A stretch of DNA of 64,000 nt from Lolium rigidum (lineage: Eukaryota > Streptophyta > Magnoliopsida > Poales > Poaceae): NCBI RefSeq assembly GCF_022539505.1, contig NC_061514.1, forward strand, positions 41,900,869 to 41,964,868, in the 5' to 3' direction. The notes beneath the pieces were generated by a model. It did not search any database and had not been told where the DNA came from. It saw nothing but the letters and a program-made list of their open reading frames with translations. Positions 1 through 10,956 of this stretch are shown here, piece by piece; position 1 is the first letter of the stretch, and each line of letters opens with the position of its first letter. A program made the translations under genes and the position numbers.

Positions 1-24
1 TAACTTCTCTTGCCTGCTGCTGCT

Positions 25-738
25 TCACTCGGCGTCGGAGCTGTCCGGGTCGGGCGCCTGGTTGAGATCCGGGTTCTTGGCCCGCCCGTTCCACGCCGTC
101 CGCTGCTGCTTCTGGTGGTGGAGCTGGAGCAGCTCCTCGTCGCGCGCCGCCTGCTGCGCCTGCTGGTGCCTCTGCCGCTCCCGGTGGTTTGTCGGCGCGG
201 GCGCGGTGGCGACCATCGTCATCCCGGTCTGCAGCGCGTCGACGCGGGACCCGACCTCGATGGCCTTCTTCCGGATCGACGCCGCCGACAGCGCGCCGCC
301 GTCGGCCTCCAGCTCCTCGGGCGGCGGGGACAGCGGCGCCAGCGCGGAGATCTCGTCGGGGAAGTTGAGCCTGGCCGACCGGCCGCGCAGGTAGAAGACG
401 GCCGTGTCGTAGGCGCGCGCGGCGGCGACGGGCGTGGCGTAGGAGCCGAGCCAGATGCGCGTGCGCTTGTGCGGCTCCCGGATCTCCGCCACCCACTTGC
501 CCCACTTCCGCATGCGCACGCCGCGGTACTGCCGCCGCGGCTGCTGCTGGCTCAGCGGGGCCAGCGCCATCGGCGGCGCCACGGCCACCGTCACGCCCAG
601 CTCCTCCTTGGCCGCCACCGCGGCCGCCGCGGCAGCCAGAGGCGCCATAGCCGCAGCCGCCGCGGCTGCTGCTGCTGCTGCGGACGCCGACCCCGCCGAG
701 TCCTCGCTGGAAGACGACGAGCGGTACTCGCCCTGCAT
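25..738 (-). CDS. AP2/ERF transcription factor, DREB A-5 / ERF group II type, with C-terminal EAR motif
   Basis: The 237-residue product is a probable nuclear DNA-binding repressor. A single AP2/ERF domain spans about residues 70-127 ([40 protein letters not shown]). Val83 and Glu88 fall at domain positions 14 and 19, the DREB-type pair. Residues about 155-170 ([16 protein letters not shown]) resemble a conserved block of ERF group II proteins. DLNQAP at 224-229 fits the DLNxxP EAR motif, which in the family recruits TOPLESS-type co-repressors. The N-terminus is low complexity, with serine runs and an 11-alanine tract at 20-30. The ATG at 738 precedes the acidic/serine start and the frame is open to the stop at 25-27 with no intron, as is usual in this group. 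It is the only apparently intact host gene in the window. The large antisense frames over it are GC-rich shadows. The family call is firm; the exact orthologue and DNA target are not visible here. Confidence 0.93.
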   Translation of the reverse strand: MQGEYRSSSSSEDSAGSASAAAAAAAAAAAMAPLAAAAAAVAAKEELGVTVAVAPPMALAPLSQQQPRRQYRGVRMRKWGKWVAEIREPHKRTRIWLGSYATPVAAARAYDTAVFYLRGRSARLNFPDEISALAPLSPPPEELEADGGALSAASIRKKAIEVGSRVDALQTGMTMVATAPAPTNHRERQRHQQAQQAARDEELLQLHHQKQQRTAWNGRAKNPDLNQAPDPDSSDAE

Positions 739-1140
739 GCCTCGACCTACCTATGCAAGCTAAGCTAAGCTCTAAGCTGGCTAGCCGGCGGCCGCCGCCT
801 CGGCGTCTCTCTCCCCTCAGCTCTCGGCCTCCCCGTGCAGGTGCAGCAAAGCAAAGGGGGTAGCTTTTGGCGTTGGCCTCGCTCGCTCGCTGCTGGTTTC
901 TCTTTCTTCTTCCTCGCTATCTATTTGCTGGGCGGTATTTGTATTGGGAATTTGTGGGTGGGGGTATGATTACAGTTTGGTTGGGTTGGGATAATCATAA
1001 ACTGGGCCGCTCCGCTCGGGAGCTGATGACGACGTCGACGCCACCACTCTACTCTCCTGTTTGGAACGGAGCTTCTGCTGAGGCCAAGCAAGCAAGCAAG
1101 CAAGCGAGCGGCAACCCCGAATTTGTTAGGTCCACCGTCT
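739..1140 (-). promoter_or_regulatory. Upstream region / probable 5' UTR and promoter of the ERF gene
   Basis: Read on the minus strand, the 150 bases before the ERF start codon are GA-rich and without long frames, as expected of a leader. A weak TATA-like AAATAGATAG lies at about 915-927 and could set a transcript start near 890. No strong TATAAA is seen. A short (AAGC)5 microsatellite sits at 1086-1105. The promoter assignment rests on position only. Confidence 0.35.
1086..1105. repeat. (AAGC)5 microsatellite
   Basis: Five perfect AAGC units lie about 350 bp upstream of the ERF start codon. It is a simple repeat likely to vary in length between accessions. Confidence 0.85.
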
Positions 1141-1857
1141 AACATACTTCTCGACATCGGAGCGGTCCATGCATATCCGTATTGCCGTATTGTACCGTGT
1201 TCGGCTACTACTATATTTTGTGCGTACAGCTAGCATCGACTCAGGGTTGCTTTTGAAATTGTATCTGTCGACCGACATGCCTTGTCAACTAGGTTACCTG
1301 AACTTTTCTATTTATTTTGAGACGGAAATAAGTTACCGGGAAATTGAAATTGTATTTGATGGACACTTCTTATGGTAGTCAAAATAAACAAATCAGAGGT
1401 GAAAGATTCGTGGTTGTGGTACGTTATGACGATGGCAATGTCACAATCTATCCTTGTGCTATGTGTTGCTCACCAACCCTCATGCGCACTTGTCACCACA
1501 CCGTAAGTTTGCTGACCTCCCTTGCCACTCAAGTTTCTTCTTGTCAAAGTTCCATTCACATCTAGGATTAAATGCAATGGCTTGAGTATATATAACTAAG
1601 AAATGTTTGGGAGGAAATAGACATATCTTTACATAACAAACTTTATGTCATGGTAGACGATGACAAGATGATTATTACTGTTTAGGTTTTATATTACACA
1701 CCTTTCTCACGTGGCTTATGAACTGTGCGGCCAAAAAACACCATACAAATGTAATTCCATGCACTATCTAACTGAGTTGGCCGACTATTTGTTTATATTT
1801 CCACCATTTGGCGTAGTTGTGGTTCTTGTGATGACTTTTCCTCTATCTTGAAAAGCT
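1141..1857. other. Intergenic sequence, no gene seen
   Basis: Moderately AT-rich sequence with only short frames that match nothing I recognise. No paired repeats were found. Confidence 0.5.
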
Positions 1858-1866
1858 CTTCTACCC

Positions 1867-2115
1867 TGGGACGGATCCAAGTTTTCTTTTTTGGGTGTTC
1901 AAAATTTCTTTTTAGCTAATCTATGAGGACTCTTATTGGATTTTTTTTGGAAAAGTTGGAGAATAAATACTACCGAATTGTAAGATCATGCTTGTTATGC
2001 TCAAACTACAACGCGGTTGATACATACACCTATCATGCATGTACATTTGATTTTGTTCGCAACAAAATTTGGGTGTACATCTGTACACTCATGACCCTAT
2101 ATGGATCCGTCCATA
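1867..2115. mobile_element. Short MITE with 9-bp target duplication (MULE-type)
   Basis: About 249 bp with imperfect terminal inverted repeats: TGGGACGGATCCA at the left and the complement of TATGGACGGATCCA at the right. It is flanked by identical 9-bp direct repeats CTTCTACCC at 1858-1866 and 2116-2124. A 9-bp duplication is the hallmark of Mutator-like transposition. The element is non-coding. Near its right end it carries GGGTGTACA facing TGTACAC, a motif also found near 63430. Confidence 0.7.
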
Positions 2116-2124
2116 CTTCTACCC

Positions 2125-3793
2125 ATGATTTCGGAAAAAAAAACAGAGAAAAGTTTTGGTAAAATAGCGATCACCGGCTTCCGTCGACATTTTGTCATCC
2201 TCCCTATTTCCACTAGCCTGCATGACTTGTTGGGAGGACATGGCAGCTGACTGAATGGGTAACTTAGATCTATACTCGTGGAGATCTTGGGAAGCAAATA
2301 GCCTGCCCTATTTGACATTGTAGCCTGATAGATTTCACTGAAATTTGAAAATTTGGGGCATAATTAATGTGTTTCATATTTCAAGGAATATGAGCCTAGT
2401 TGTCGTCTAGTTCCCACGCTTGTGAGTTTGAGTATATATTATACAAATAAGATAAAAAAAAAGAGGGTGCTTAGGTCTCAGTCGAATGAGAATTATCTTA
2501 ATTTTCAATCAAGTGATATTATTCCATAATTTTGTAGGGTGTTAACCTTTTTTTTGTTATTACAACTTGACTTTGTAATTAAAAAATCTCATATAGAACG
2601 TGGCTTGCAACTGAAAAAATCTCAATTACACATGATTTGCAACATAACAATTTGTGTTGCAACCTCATTAAAACCTGAAAATATTTCGTTGCAGCTCTAG
2701 TTTATACTCTTGGCTAGCTGAGAATTAGCAATTCCATGATAAATATCATTAGAACGAACATGGCAATATATTTACTATATACGCAAGAGATGTCACGAAA
2801 GTCTTCTATGCTAGAAGAAAATAAAAGGGAAGCAAGCAGCTGCTGGAAGTCGTCCCTAATAAATGAGGAATGATTGGATATTCGCCATAAGAAAACGTTA
2901 AACGGAAGCAATGTAGTCGGCGTCCAGTAATTGGTTGCTTTTAGGTGAGCTCACCAGCGGCCGCGGCCGCCCCCCGACCCGACGACGCGCATAATTGGGG
3001 CGGGAAAATAGCTGGCGTCCGGCCGCGCGCGCGCGCTCGCGCCGACCCGGGCTGGCTTGCCGCCATGCCCTAGAATCCAAAGCTGGATCATGCAAATCTA
3101 ACCGATCGAGCTGGGCGGCGACGTACCGCTCACCACCACCCGACCCGAGATGTCGCGCACGCACGGCATCTTGAGTTTTTCCCGGAGCATGAGACGACGG
3201 ACGTGGCGGCGTCGGCCAGCGCGCCACCGTTGCTTGCGCGGCCCCATGCCGATGCCGATGCCGGCGTGATCTAGGCCGAGCGTGCGGACGTATGCATCTG
3301 CTGATGCCGTGATGCGCACCGCTCCGGTGGAGACACGACGTGGCCGGCGCGCGCTTGTCGCTTGCGCGGCCGCGCGGGCGCGTGGGCTCGCCGGCGTTGG
3401 ACCACGTCCATGTAGATGTAGTACTGCTTGCTAGTGCTGGTACCACTACTACCATGGTTGATCGAGCTAGCTAGGCTATGTAGACTAGGACGATGGAGCT
3501 GCTACGGGGGTTTGCCTGGATCGAGTGCGTCGCATCTGGCCAGTAGGACTGTTACTGTAGGATAGGATCTCGTGAAACCGCTCTCGATTCGGGTCAAGAA
3601 AAAGCCGGGCGGCGGCATGCACGGGAAAGCTGTCTTTTACTTCCGTTGTGTCGTGGCAGATGCCAACAGCATGCGCGATCCAGCAACATGGCGCCCCGTA
3701 CGCGCGTGGATTTCCTTTCTCCTGCTCCAGGGCCTCTGGCTGTAATTCAAAAGAATTTTTTCAACAACAACTTTGAGAATGGAAAAATTAGTA
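2125..3793. other. Intergenic sequence with a GC-rich block at about 2940-3440
   Basis: The left part is AT-rich with nothing recognisable. From about 2940 to 3440 the sequence becomes strongly GC/CpG-rich, and a 185-codon frame exists on the minus strand (2898-3455). Its translation is arginine/alanine/proline-rich without any domain I know, which is typical of a frame opened by base composition. It could be a decayed gene fragment or a CpG-rich regulatory block. I cannot decide between these. Confidence 0.4.
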
Positions 3794-3894
3794 CTCTCTT
3801 TATTTATAGAAGGGTGTCGATGACTTCACTAAATTAATTTGGTTGTATCTACATCAAAATTTAGACAATTTATGACATCTTTTATGGACAGAGG
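3794..3894. mobile_element. Degenerate Stowaway-like MITE
   Basis: About 101 bp with ends resembling the CTCCCTCCGT family in decayed form: CTCTCTTTATTTATAGAAG at the left and TTTTATGGACAGAGG at the right. TA dinucleotides lie at 3792-3793 and 3895-3896. Stowaway elements duplicate TA, so the short palindromic body and ends fit, though the termini are mutated. Confidence 0.55.
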
Positions 3895-3912
3895 TAGTAT
3901 TGGTTTATATAT

Positions 3913-4075
3913 GGGTTAAGTGCACTTTTGATCCCTTAAGACTTGCGAAAGTCTAATTTGGTCACTCACCTCTGTTTTGGTCTAAATCTGCCATCGAACT
4001 CTTAATTAAGTCTAATTTTGATCCCTAACATCGGTTTAATGATGGTTGAATGATTTTTGACTCTTTTTTATCATC
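3913..4075 (+). repeat. Left terminal inverted repeat of the MULE
   Basis: It pairs with the reverse complement of 10797-10956. Shared landmarks are GTGCACTTTTG, AACTCTTAATTAAGTC, CAATTTTGATC-like text, CGGTTTAA and TTTTTGACTCT. Confidence 0.85.
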
Positions 4076-4089
4076 ATGGACATAATTGG

Positions 4090-5018
4090 TGTTGAATGTA
4101 GATGGGCTGCAGCCCAGTAACGCAGCCCATATGGTCTACAATTCCTGAAATCTCAAGGCCCATCACGTTGGCAGCTTGGGACAGCCTTGGGGGACAAAGT
4201 TTAGTCCCACATTGCTAGTTGGGAGTGAGTTGGAGTGGTATATAAGGGCTGCTCTGTTCTACTCCTTCCAAGTGAGTGAGAATAGAAGGAGCCCTCGCGC
4301 ACTCCTCCTCCTCCGCCCGCCCCGCCTCGTCTCGTCTCGTCACGCACGCACGTCGCGTTTCGTGACTCGAGTTCGAGTTCGAGACACACTCAAGGAAGCC
4401 TAAATTTTTGCTTGGTGCACCAACCGTGTTGGGTACGTGTCGGCCTCGCATGTGCATGCTCGCCGCGTGTCCCCGGCTTCCTACGCGTGTCAACGCGGTC
4501 GGCTCTCCTCCCGGGCTATACCAAGAGACGGATCGGATCCGGAGGCTCATACGCTGCGGTTCATCTCTCTCACGAAGGAGTTCCTTTTGCTTCGTGCTAC
4601 TCTCTAGTCTTCCCCATCCCGGCGATCGCGTGCACGGCCGTCCGGAGAGCAGGCCTCCAAAACTCCGTCCGTTGAGATCCCGCACCGGGAGACGGGCGAT
4701 AAGGTTTTTGGGGAGCGTCTCGGCGCGACCGCTCGCTATCGTTCGTGCTCTTCTACGACGGATCGGGCCGCTTCATCGACGGATCCGACTACACCATGGG
4801 CGACATCAACAATACCCATGGTGATGGTGTCGCTGGCTGGTGCGACCTTCCCGGTCGCGATGTACGTGCTTTTCCTCTCCTACCTTGCACCGCTACTTGT
4901 TCCACGTTCGGATCTGATGCATGTGCTTAGTCTGATGTGCGTGGTTAAGTATGCTTGTGCATCTGTAATGTTGCTTTCGGTAATTAATCTCATACGGAAA
5001 TTGCCTAATAATCCAACA
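4090..5018 (+). repeat. 5' LTR of the Copia element
   Basis: 929 bp, TG...CA. It contains a TATA box (TATATAAG, 4239-4246), the likely U3 promoter core, followed by CT-rich and GC-rich R/U5 sequence. Confidence 0.93.
4239..4246 (+). promoter_or_regulatory. LTR TATA box (Copia)
   Basis: TATATAAG about 150 bp inside the 5' LTR, conserved in the 3' LTR at 9657-9664. It is the expected U3 core promoter for the genomic RNA. Confidence 0.6.
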
Positions 5019-5040
5019 ATCCAAAAACCTTATTTGTATA

Positions 5041-5860
5041 GGCAATTTTCACCGTCTGGTTTTGTCGTTGCGCTTAAACCGAGCCCGTTTACGGGATCTC
5101 ATTTCAAGAGATGGCAGAATAAGACCCTCTTGTGGCTCACTCGCTATGGGCGTGCACCGAGTTGCGGAAGGTATTCCCGCAGGTCCGCTTACTCCTGAAG
5201 AGGATAAAGCGTTCGGGGATGCCACCGTAATCTTTGTGGGTGCCGTCCTAAGTGTGCTTGGAGACAAGTTGGTTGATGCTTATCTGCACTTACGAAATGG
5301 GAAGGAACTGTGGGATGCACTGGACGCTAAGTTTGGTGTTGCCGATGCCGGAGGTGAACTGTATGCTATGGAGCAGTTCAATGACTACAGAATGGTTGAG
5401 AACCGATCTGTAGTAGAACAGGCTCATGAGATACGGATCATGGCAAAGGAACTTGAGCTCCTCAAGTGTGTGCTACCGGACAAGTTTGTCGCGGGATGCA
5501 TTGTCGCTAAGCTTCCCCTTCATGGAGGAACTTTGCCACTTCTCCGAAACATCGGAGGCATGAGTTTTCCGTTGAGAATATCATGGGCTCTCCGGATGTT
5601 GAGGGAGAAGGCGAGGCAAAAGACAAACACACCGGAGGAACCGAGGGACGTTCGCCGCCAATATGGTGCGAAAAATGCCCACAAGTCCAAGGGAAAGAAC
5701 AAGGGAGTCTCCCGGACTACCAACTTCAAGAAGAAGGGGAAAACGGAGAAGAAAGATCCTTGCTCGGGTGTGTGGCGAGACCGGCCATTGGGCTAATCGT
5801 TGTCCACAACGCAAAGGAAAGAAATGTCAAGCTCGGACGAACTCAAATTCTGTCGGCATG
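5041..5860 (+). pseudogene. Copia gag, frameshifted
   Basis: The capsid/nucleocapsid precursor of the Copia element. Conserved gag landmarks in order are GSHFKRWQNKT (about 5095-5127, one frame), then in another frame GDKLVDAYLHL, ELWDALDAKFG, YAMEQFNDYRMVE, VVEQAHEI and LPDKFVAG. A lysine-rich linker follows, then a nucleocapsid zinc knuckle around 5763-5800 (VCGETGHWANRC). The first cysteine of the CX2CX4HX4C knuckle is missing because a frameshift falls there. A shift near 5140 separates the N-terminal piece from the rest. No clear start codon survives next to the LTR. It cannot give a full Gag. Confidence 0.88.
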
Positions 5861-5929
5861 GTCATTGGCAACACGAGAGGAAGGAACTACGGTGGTATGG
5901 TAATATATTACCTCATCGTTCTTTCGGTG

Positions 5930-6915
5930 TTTCAGCCACCGAATGGTGGGTTGATACCGGTGCTAATGTTCATGTGTGTGCCGACATCTCCATGTTTACC
6001 TCTTATCGGGCCCGAGGTTCCTCGGTAATGATGGGGAATGGGTTACATGCTACTCGTTCGTGGTGTTGGCACGGTAGATCCGAAGTTTACTTCGGGAAAG
6101 ATCGTGCAACCGAAGAACGTGCTCGCATGTCCCTTCTATCAAGAAGAATCTCGTTAGCGGCTCCCGTCTTATGAAAGATGGGTTTAAGTTGGTGTTTGAG
6201 TCCAATAAAGTTGTACTTGTCTAAGTATGGAACTTTTGTTGGAAAGGGATATGAATGTGAGGGAATGTTGCGCTTCTCTCTAGAAGACTTCGTGATAATG
6301 TTGTGAACCATGTAAGCACTAGTGTTAATGAAACTAATGTTTGGCATTCACGACTTTGTCATGTTAATTTCGGTTGTATGACGCGGCTTGCCGATATGAG
6401 CTTAATTCCGAAATTCACCTTTGTCAAAGGCTCTAAGTGCCATGCTTGTGTGCAAGCAAAACAGCCCCGCAAGCCTCACAAGCCTCGCGAAGGAAAGAAA
6501 CTTGGCACCACTAGAGCTTATACATTCGGATCTATGTGAGATGAATGGTGAGTTGACAAGAGGTGGAAAGAAATATTTTATGACTTTGATTGATGATTCC
6601 ACTAGATATTGTTATGTGTATCTCCTGAAAACTAAAGATGAGGCTCTTGATTTCTTTAAAATCTATAAGGCTGAAGTTGAGAACCAACTTGAAAGAAAGA
6701 TAAAAAGGGTTCGGTCCGATCGTGGTGGAGAGTACTTTTCTAATGAGTTCAATCTATTCTGTGCGGAACATGGTATAATCCATGAGAGGACGCCTCCCAA
6801 TTCCCCTCAATCCAATGGGATTGCGGAAAGGAAAAACCGTACTCTAACGCATTTGGTTAACGCCATGTTAGATGTTTCGGGTTTATCCAAGGAATGGTGG
6901 GGGAGGCTATATTGA
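5930..6915 (+). pseudogene. Copia protease and integrase region, frameshifted
   Basis: The aspartic protease is marked by WWVDTGANVHVCAD at about 5945-5985. The GAG-pre-integrase zinc-binding segment lies at 6303-6539 (WHSRLCHVNFGCM, CHACVQAK). The integrase core at about 6500-6915 shows the DDE residues in HSDLCEMNGE, VRSDRGGEYFSN and SNGIAERKNRT. The frame changes between protease, pre-integrase and core, and a stop follows EWWGRLY at 6915. In an intact element these parts are cut from one polyprotein and act in the virus-like particle (protease) and at genome insertion (integrase). Confidence 0.88.
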
Positions 6916-8956
6916 CTTCATGTCATGTCCTAAACCGTGTTCCAACCAAGAATAAAGAGATTACCCCTTATGAGGAGTGGGAAAAGAAAAGACCAACACT
7001 CTCCTACCTACGAACTTGGGGTTGTTTGGCTAAAGTGAATTTGCCAATCACCAAAAAGCGAAAGCTTGGACCAAAAACCGTGGATCGTGTCTTTCTTGGC
7101 TATGCTTCCCATAGCATTGCTTATAGATTTCTTGTGGTGAAATCTGGAGTGGACGACATGAATGTTGGCACCATCTTTGAATCAAGAGATGCTACATTCT
7201 TTGAGGATATATTTCCTATGAGAGATATGCATGGCATGTCTAGTTGGGAATTTGATCCAATACATGAAACTCCTATGGAGTCTGATGAGGAATCTGATGA
7301 TGAGAGTTCAGATTCCGATGAAGATGACAATGAAGCTCCCACAAGGAGTAAGAGACAAAGGACTGCAAAGTCTTTTGGTAATGACTTCATTGTGTATCTT
7401 GTGGATGATACTCCCACTACCATTTCAGAAGCTCTCGCATCTCCAGATGCAGACTACTGGAAGGAAGCGGTTCAAAGCGAGATGGATTCCATCTTAGCTA
7501 ATGGAACGTGGGAGTTAACTGAGCGTCCTTATGGGTGTAAACTCTGTAGGATGTAAATGGGTATTTAAGAAGAAGCTTCGAGCTGATGGTACTATTGAGA
7601 AGTACAAAGCTCGGCTTGTAGCCAAAGGCTATACCCAAAAGGAAGGCGAAGATTTCTTCGATACCTACTCACCTGTGGCGAGATTGACCACCATTTCCTG
7701 TACTAATGTCATTGGCTGCCTCACACGGTCTTCTCGTTCATCAAATGGACGTTAAGACGGCTTTCCTAAATGGAGAGTTGGACGAGGAAATTTACATGGA
7801 ACAGCCCGATGGTTTCGTACTAGAAGGTCAAGAAAGAAAGGTGTGTAAATTAAAGAAATCTCTGTATGGCCTTAAACAAGCACCCAAACAATGGCATGAG
7901 AAGTTTGAAAGAACTTTGACATCCGTGGGCTTTGTTGTCAATGAAGCCGACAAATGTGTGTACTACCGCCATGGTGGGGGTGAGGGAGTTGTCCTATGCC
8001 TGTATGTGGATGACATACTAATTCTTGGGACAAGTCTCAAAGTGATTGAGGAGGTAAAAACCTTCTTATCTCAATGTTTCGAGATGAAAGATCTTGGAGA
8101 AGCTGATGTTATATTGAACATCAAGTTATTGAGAGATGGGAATAATGGGATTACACTTGTGCAATCTCATTATGTTGAGAAGGTGTTGAGCAGATTTGGG
8201 TATGCTGATTGCAAATCTTCTCTCACACCTTATGATCCTAGTGTCTTGCTTCGAAAGAATGAAAAGGCAACTAAAAATCAATTGAGATACTCTCAAATCA
8301 TTGGTTCACTCATGTATTTAGCTTGCGCTACGAGGCTCGATATCTCGTTTCGTCGTGTGCAAACTTAGCCGGTTTGTGGCCAACCCGGGAGATGATCATT
8401 GGCATGCTCTTGAGAGAGTGATGCGCTATCTAAAGGGAACCATGAGTTATGGAATTCATTATACCGGGTATCCAAGAGGATTGGAAGGGTAAAGTGATTC
8501 CAATTGGATTTCTGATGCTAAAATGAAAGCCACAAGTGGATATGTTTTCACTCTTGGTGGTGGCACTGTTTCCTGGAAGTCTTGCAAGCAGACCATCTTA
8601 ACGAGGTCAACTATGGAAGCGTAACTCACGACGATTAGATACAGCCTACCGTCGAAGCGGAATGGCTTCGAGAGCTCTTGATGGACTTGCCTATGGTTGA
8701 AAAACCAATACCGGCCATCCTCATGAACCGTGATAATCAAACCGTGATTGTCAAAGTGAAAAGTTCTAAGGATAACATGAAAAGTTCCAAACATATCAAG
8801 AGGAGATTGAAGTCCGTCGAGAAACCGAAGAACTCCGGAGTGATAGCATTGGATTATGTCCAAAGTGCTAAAAATCCGGCGGATCCTTTCACAAAAGGAC
8901 TATCAAGAAATATGATAGACCTTGCATCAATGGAGATGGGTTTGAGACCCACTTGA
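6894..8956 (+). pseudogene. Copia integrase C-terminus, reverse transcriptase and RNase H, frameshifted
   Basis: 6894-7556 holds the integrase C-terminal part (TSCHVLNRVP, LRTWGCLAKV) and an acidic linker ending in the RT start (YWKEAVQSEMDSI). 7531-8368 holds the RT in two overlapping frames: [58 protein letters not shown] and the catalytic YVDDILILG. RNase H follows in fragments; NPADPFTKGL near 8875 is the conserved tail. At least three frame breaks and a lost stretch between 8368 and 8678 disable it. Confidence 0.88.
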
Positions 8957-9507
8957 GTTGCCGAGGGGGTAACCCAACCTATGTGATCGGAAATTCCGTG
9001 AAGTAGGACCCGGGAAAACAAACCGGAGTAACCGAGTTGAGAGAAAATTTAACACTCCCACTCCGCCGCGGATGCAATTCTCTCATAGTTACTCGTAAGG
9101 CAGAGTTGACAATGTCTTAATGTGTTCCGAGCGGCTCTTAATGAGCGAAGACGCCGGCCTACAGGGCGATCTTTTGAAGAACACACCTATACGAGTGACA
9201 CTACCTGGTCATAGTGTGGGAGATTTGGGTGAATCTCTAGTAAGCTCATGAAAGGCCGAGGAGTATGACTTATAAGCTCCACCCGAGGGGAAGGCTATGG
9301 TAGCCTAGTACCGTGCCGGCATTGAGCGAAACTTGCTGCACAAAGACTGACAATTCAAGGCATAGTCCATTGTTCGGTTGTAGACAAGCGTAGCACCTTG
9401 CCTAAGTGGAAGTTCAACTTAACGGCCTCCACCGAAGTGCAGGTATATTAAACAGGTGAATGGAACTAATGAGTCATCCGATGTGCATATGAGATCCGGT
9501 GGGGGAT
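8957..9507 (+). other. Non-coding 3' internal region of the Copia element
   Basis: 551 bp between the RNase H end and the 3' LTR, with no frame of note. It ends in the polypurine tract (about 9499-9507) that would prime plus-strand synthesis. Confidence 0.7.
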
Positions 9508-10433
9508 TGTTGAATGTAGATGGGCTGCAGCCCGATAACGCAGCCCATATGGTCTACAATTCCTGAAATCTCAAGGCCCATCACGTTGGCAGCTTGGGAC
9601 AGCCTTGGGGGACAAAGTTTAGTCCCACATTGCTAGTTGGGAGTGAGTTGGAGTGGTATATAAGGGCTGCTGTTCTACTCCTTCCAAGTGAGTGAGAATA
9701 GAAGGAGCCCTCGCGCACTCCTCCTCCTCCGCCCGCCCCGCCTCGTCTCGTCTCGTCACGCACGCACGTCGCGTTTCGTGACTCGAGTTCGAGTTCGAGA
9801 CACACTCAAGGAAGCCTAAATTTTTGCTTGGTGCACCAACCGTGTTGGGTACGTGTCGGCCTGCATGTGCATGCTCGCCGCGTGTCCCTGGCTTCCTACG
9901 CGTGTCAACGCGGTCGGCTCTCCTCCCAGGCTATACCAAGAGACGGATCAGATCTGGAGGCTCATACGCTACAGTTCATCTCTCTCACGAAGGAGTTCCT
10001 TTTGCTGTGCTACTCTCTAGTCTTCCCCATCCCGGCGACTGCGTGCACAGCCGTCCGGGAGAGCAGGCCTCCGAAACTCCGTCCGTTGAGATCCTGCACC
10101 GGGAGACGGGCGATAAGGTTTTTGGGGAGCGTCTCGGCGCGACCGCTCGCTACTCGTTCGTGCTCTTCTACGACGGATCGGCTGCTTCATCGACGGATCC
10201 GACTACACCATGGGCGACATCAACAATACCCATGGTGATGGTGCTGCTGCTTGGTGCGACCTTCCCGGTCGCGATGTACGTGCTTTTCCTCTCCTACCTT
10301 GCACTCGCTACTTGTTCCATGTTCAGATCTGATGCATGTGCTTAGTCTGATGTGCGTGGTTAAGTATGCTTGTGCATCTGTAATGTTGCTTTCGGTAATT
10401 AATCTCATACGGAAATTGCCTAATAATCCAACA
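9508..10433 (+). repeat. 3' LTR of the Copia element
   Basis: 926 bp. It aligns to 4090-5018 end to end with small indels, for example in GGGCTGCTCTGTTC versus GGGCTGCTGTTC. Its TATA box is at 9657-9664. Confidence 0.93.
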
Positions 10434-10796
10434 ATTGGTTGGTTTTAATCTACCCGTGATCAGTTTTCCTCAGTCCATAAATATAAAAATACCCTTGCCC
10501 TAACACACATTTGTGCCGCCTCCACCTTTCTCGCTCGGTGCAGTAGTCCTCCGCGGCCTCCGCCTTTCCTCCAGACGCAAAATCCCTAGCATGTCCGCCG
10601 ATTTTGCCTTTCTCGCTCGGCTTATCCACCCTAGTTGTGTGAGTAGCCATCGCTAGGTGTTGGGGAAGAGTTAGGGTTACTACGACAAATGGATAATGAT
10701 CTTGATCTCGCTCGCGAACGTTCCAAATGCTAATTGCATAAAGTATCTCAAGGTGAGACGGTCCTACGTGAACTAAACCTGCCCAAATCTGTCCAC

Positions 10797-10956
10797 GGTG
10801 GTAAAAAGAGAGTCAAAAACTGGTCAACCATCGTTAAACCGCTACCAGAGATCAAAATTGGACTTAATTAAGAGTTTGATGGCATGTTTAGACTAAAATA
10901 AATGGACCAAAGTTAGACTTTTGCGATACATGAAGGACCAAAAGTGCACTTAACCC
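10797..10956 (-). repeat. Right terminal inverted repeat of the MULE
   Basis: The reverse complement matches 3913-4075 with scattered substitutions and short indels. It is followed directly by the 9-bp duplication TTTATATAT. Confidence 0.85.

Larger units (their letters stand above)
4090..10433 (+). mobile_element. Ty1/Copia LTR retrotransposon, complete in outline but decayed
   Basis: A 6.34-kb element bounded by two near-identical LTRs starting TGTTGAATGTAG and ending AATCCAACA, with an exact 5-bp target duplication ATTGG at 4085-4089 and 10434-10438. Domain order is gag, protease, integrase, RT, RNase H, the Copia order. A purine-rich tract GGTGGGGGA lies just before the 3' LTR. No tRNA-Met primer binding site follows the 5' LTR: gag-like sequence begins almost at once, so a short deletion there is likely. 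The LTRs differ by a number of substitutions and small indels and all genes carry frameshifts, so the insertion is not recent. I do not assign a named family. Confidence 0.95.
3913..10956. mobile_element. Non-autonomous Mutator-like element, split by a Copia insertion
   Basis: The outer ends GGGTTAAGTGCACTTTTG and its complement start long terminal inverted repeats of about 160 bp (3913 to about 4075 and about 10797 to 10956). They align over most of their length when one is reverse-complemented. Identical 9-bp target duplications TTTATATAT lie at 3904-3912 and 10957-10965. These are diagnostic of a MULE. Without the Copia element at 4090-10433 (and its duplicated ATTGG) the element would be about 0.7 kb. 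The interior at 10439-10796 is partly GC-rich and gene-like but holds no recognisable domain, so it may or may not be captured host sequence. No transposase is present. Confidence 0.88.

Noticed and set aside
10..768. 252-codon plus-strand frame opposite the ERF gene
   Set aside because: It is the antisense shadow of a GC-rich gene. The minus-strand frame has a complete AP2 domain and EAR motif; the plus translation is arginine/leucine low complexity.
2898..3455. 185-codon minus-strand frame
   Set aside because: Arginine/proline-rich translation in a CpG-rich block, with overlapping frames on the same strand and no domain. It is a composition artefact unless a search says otherwise.
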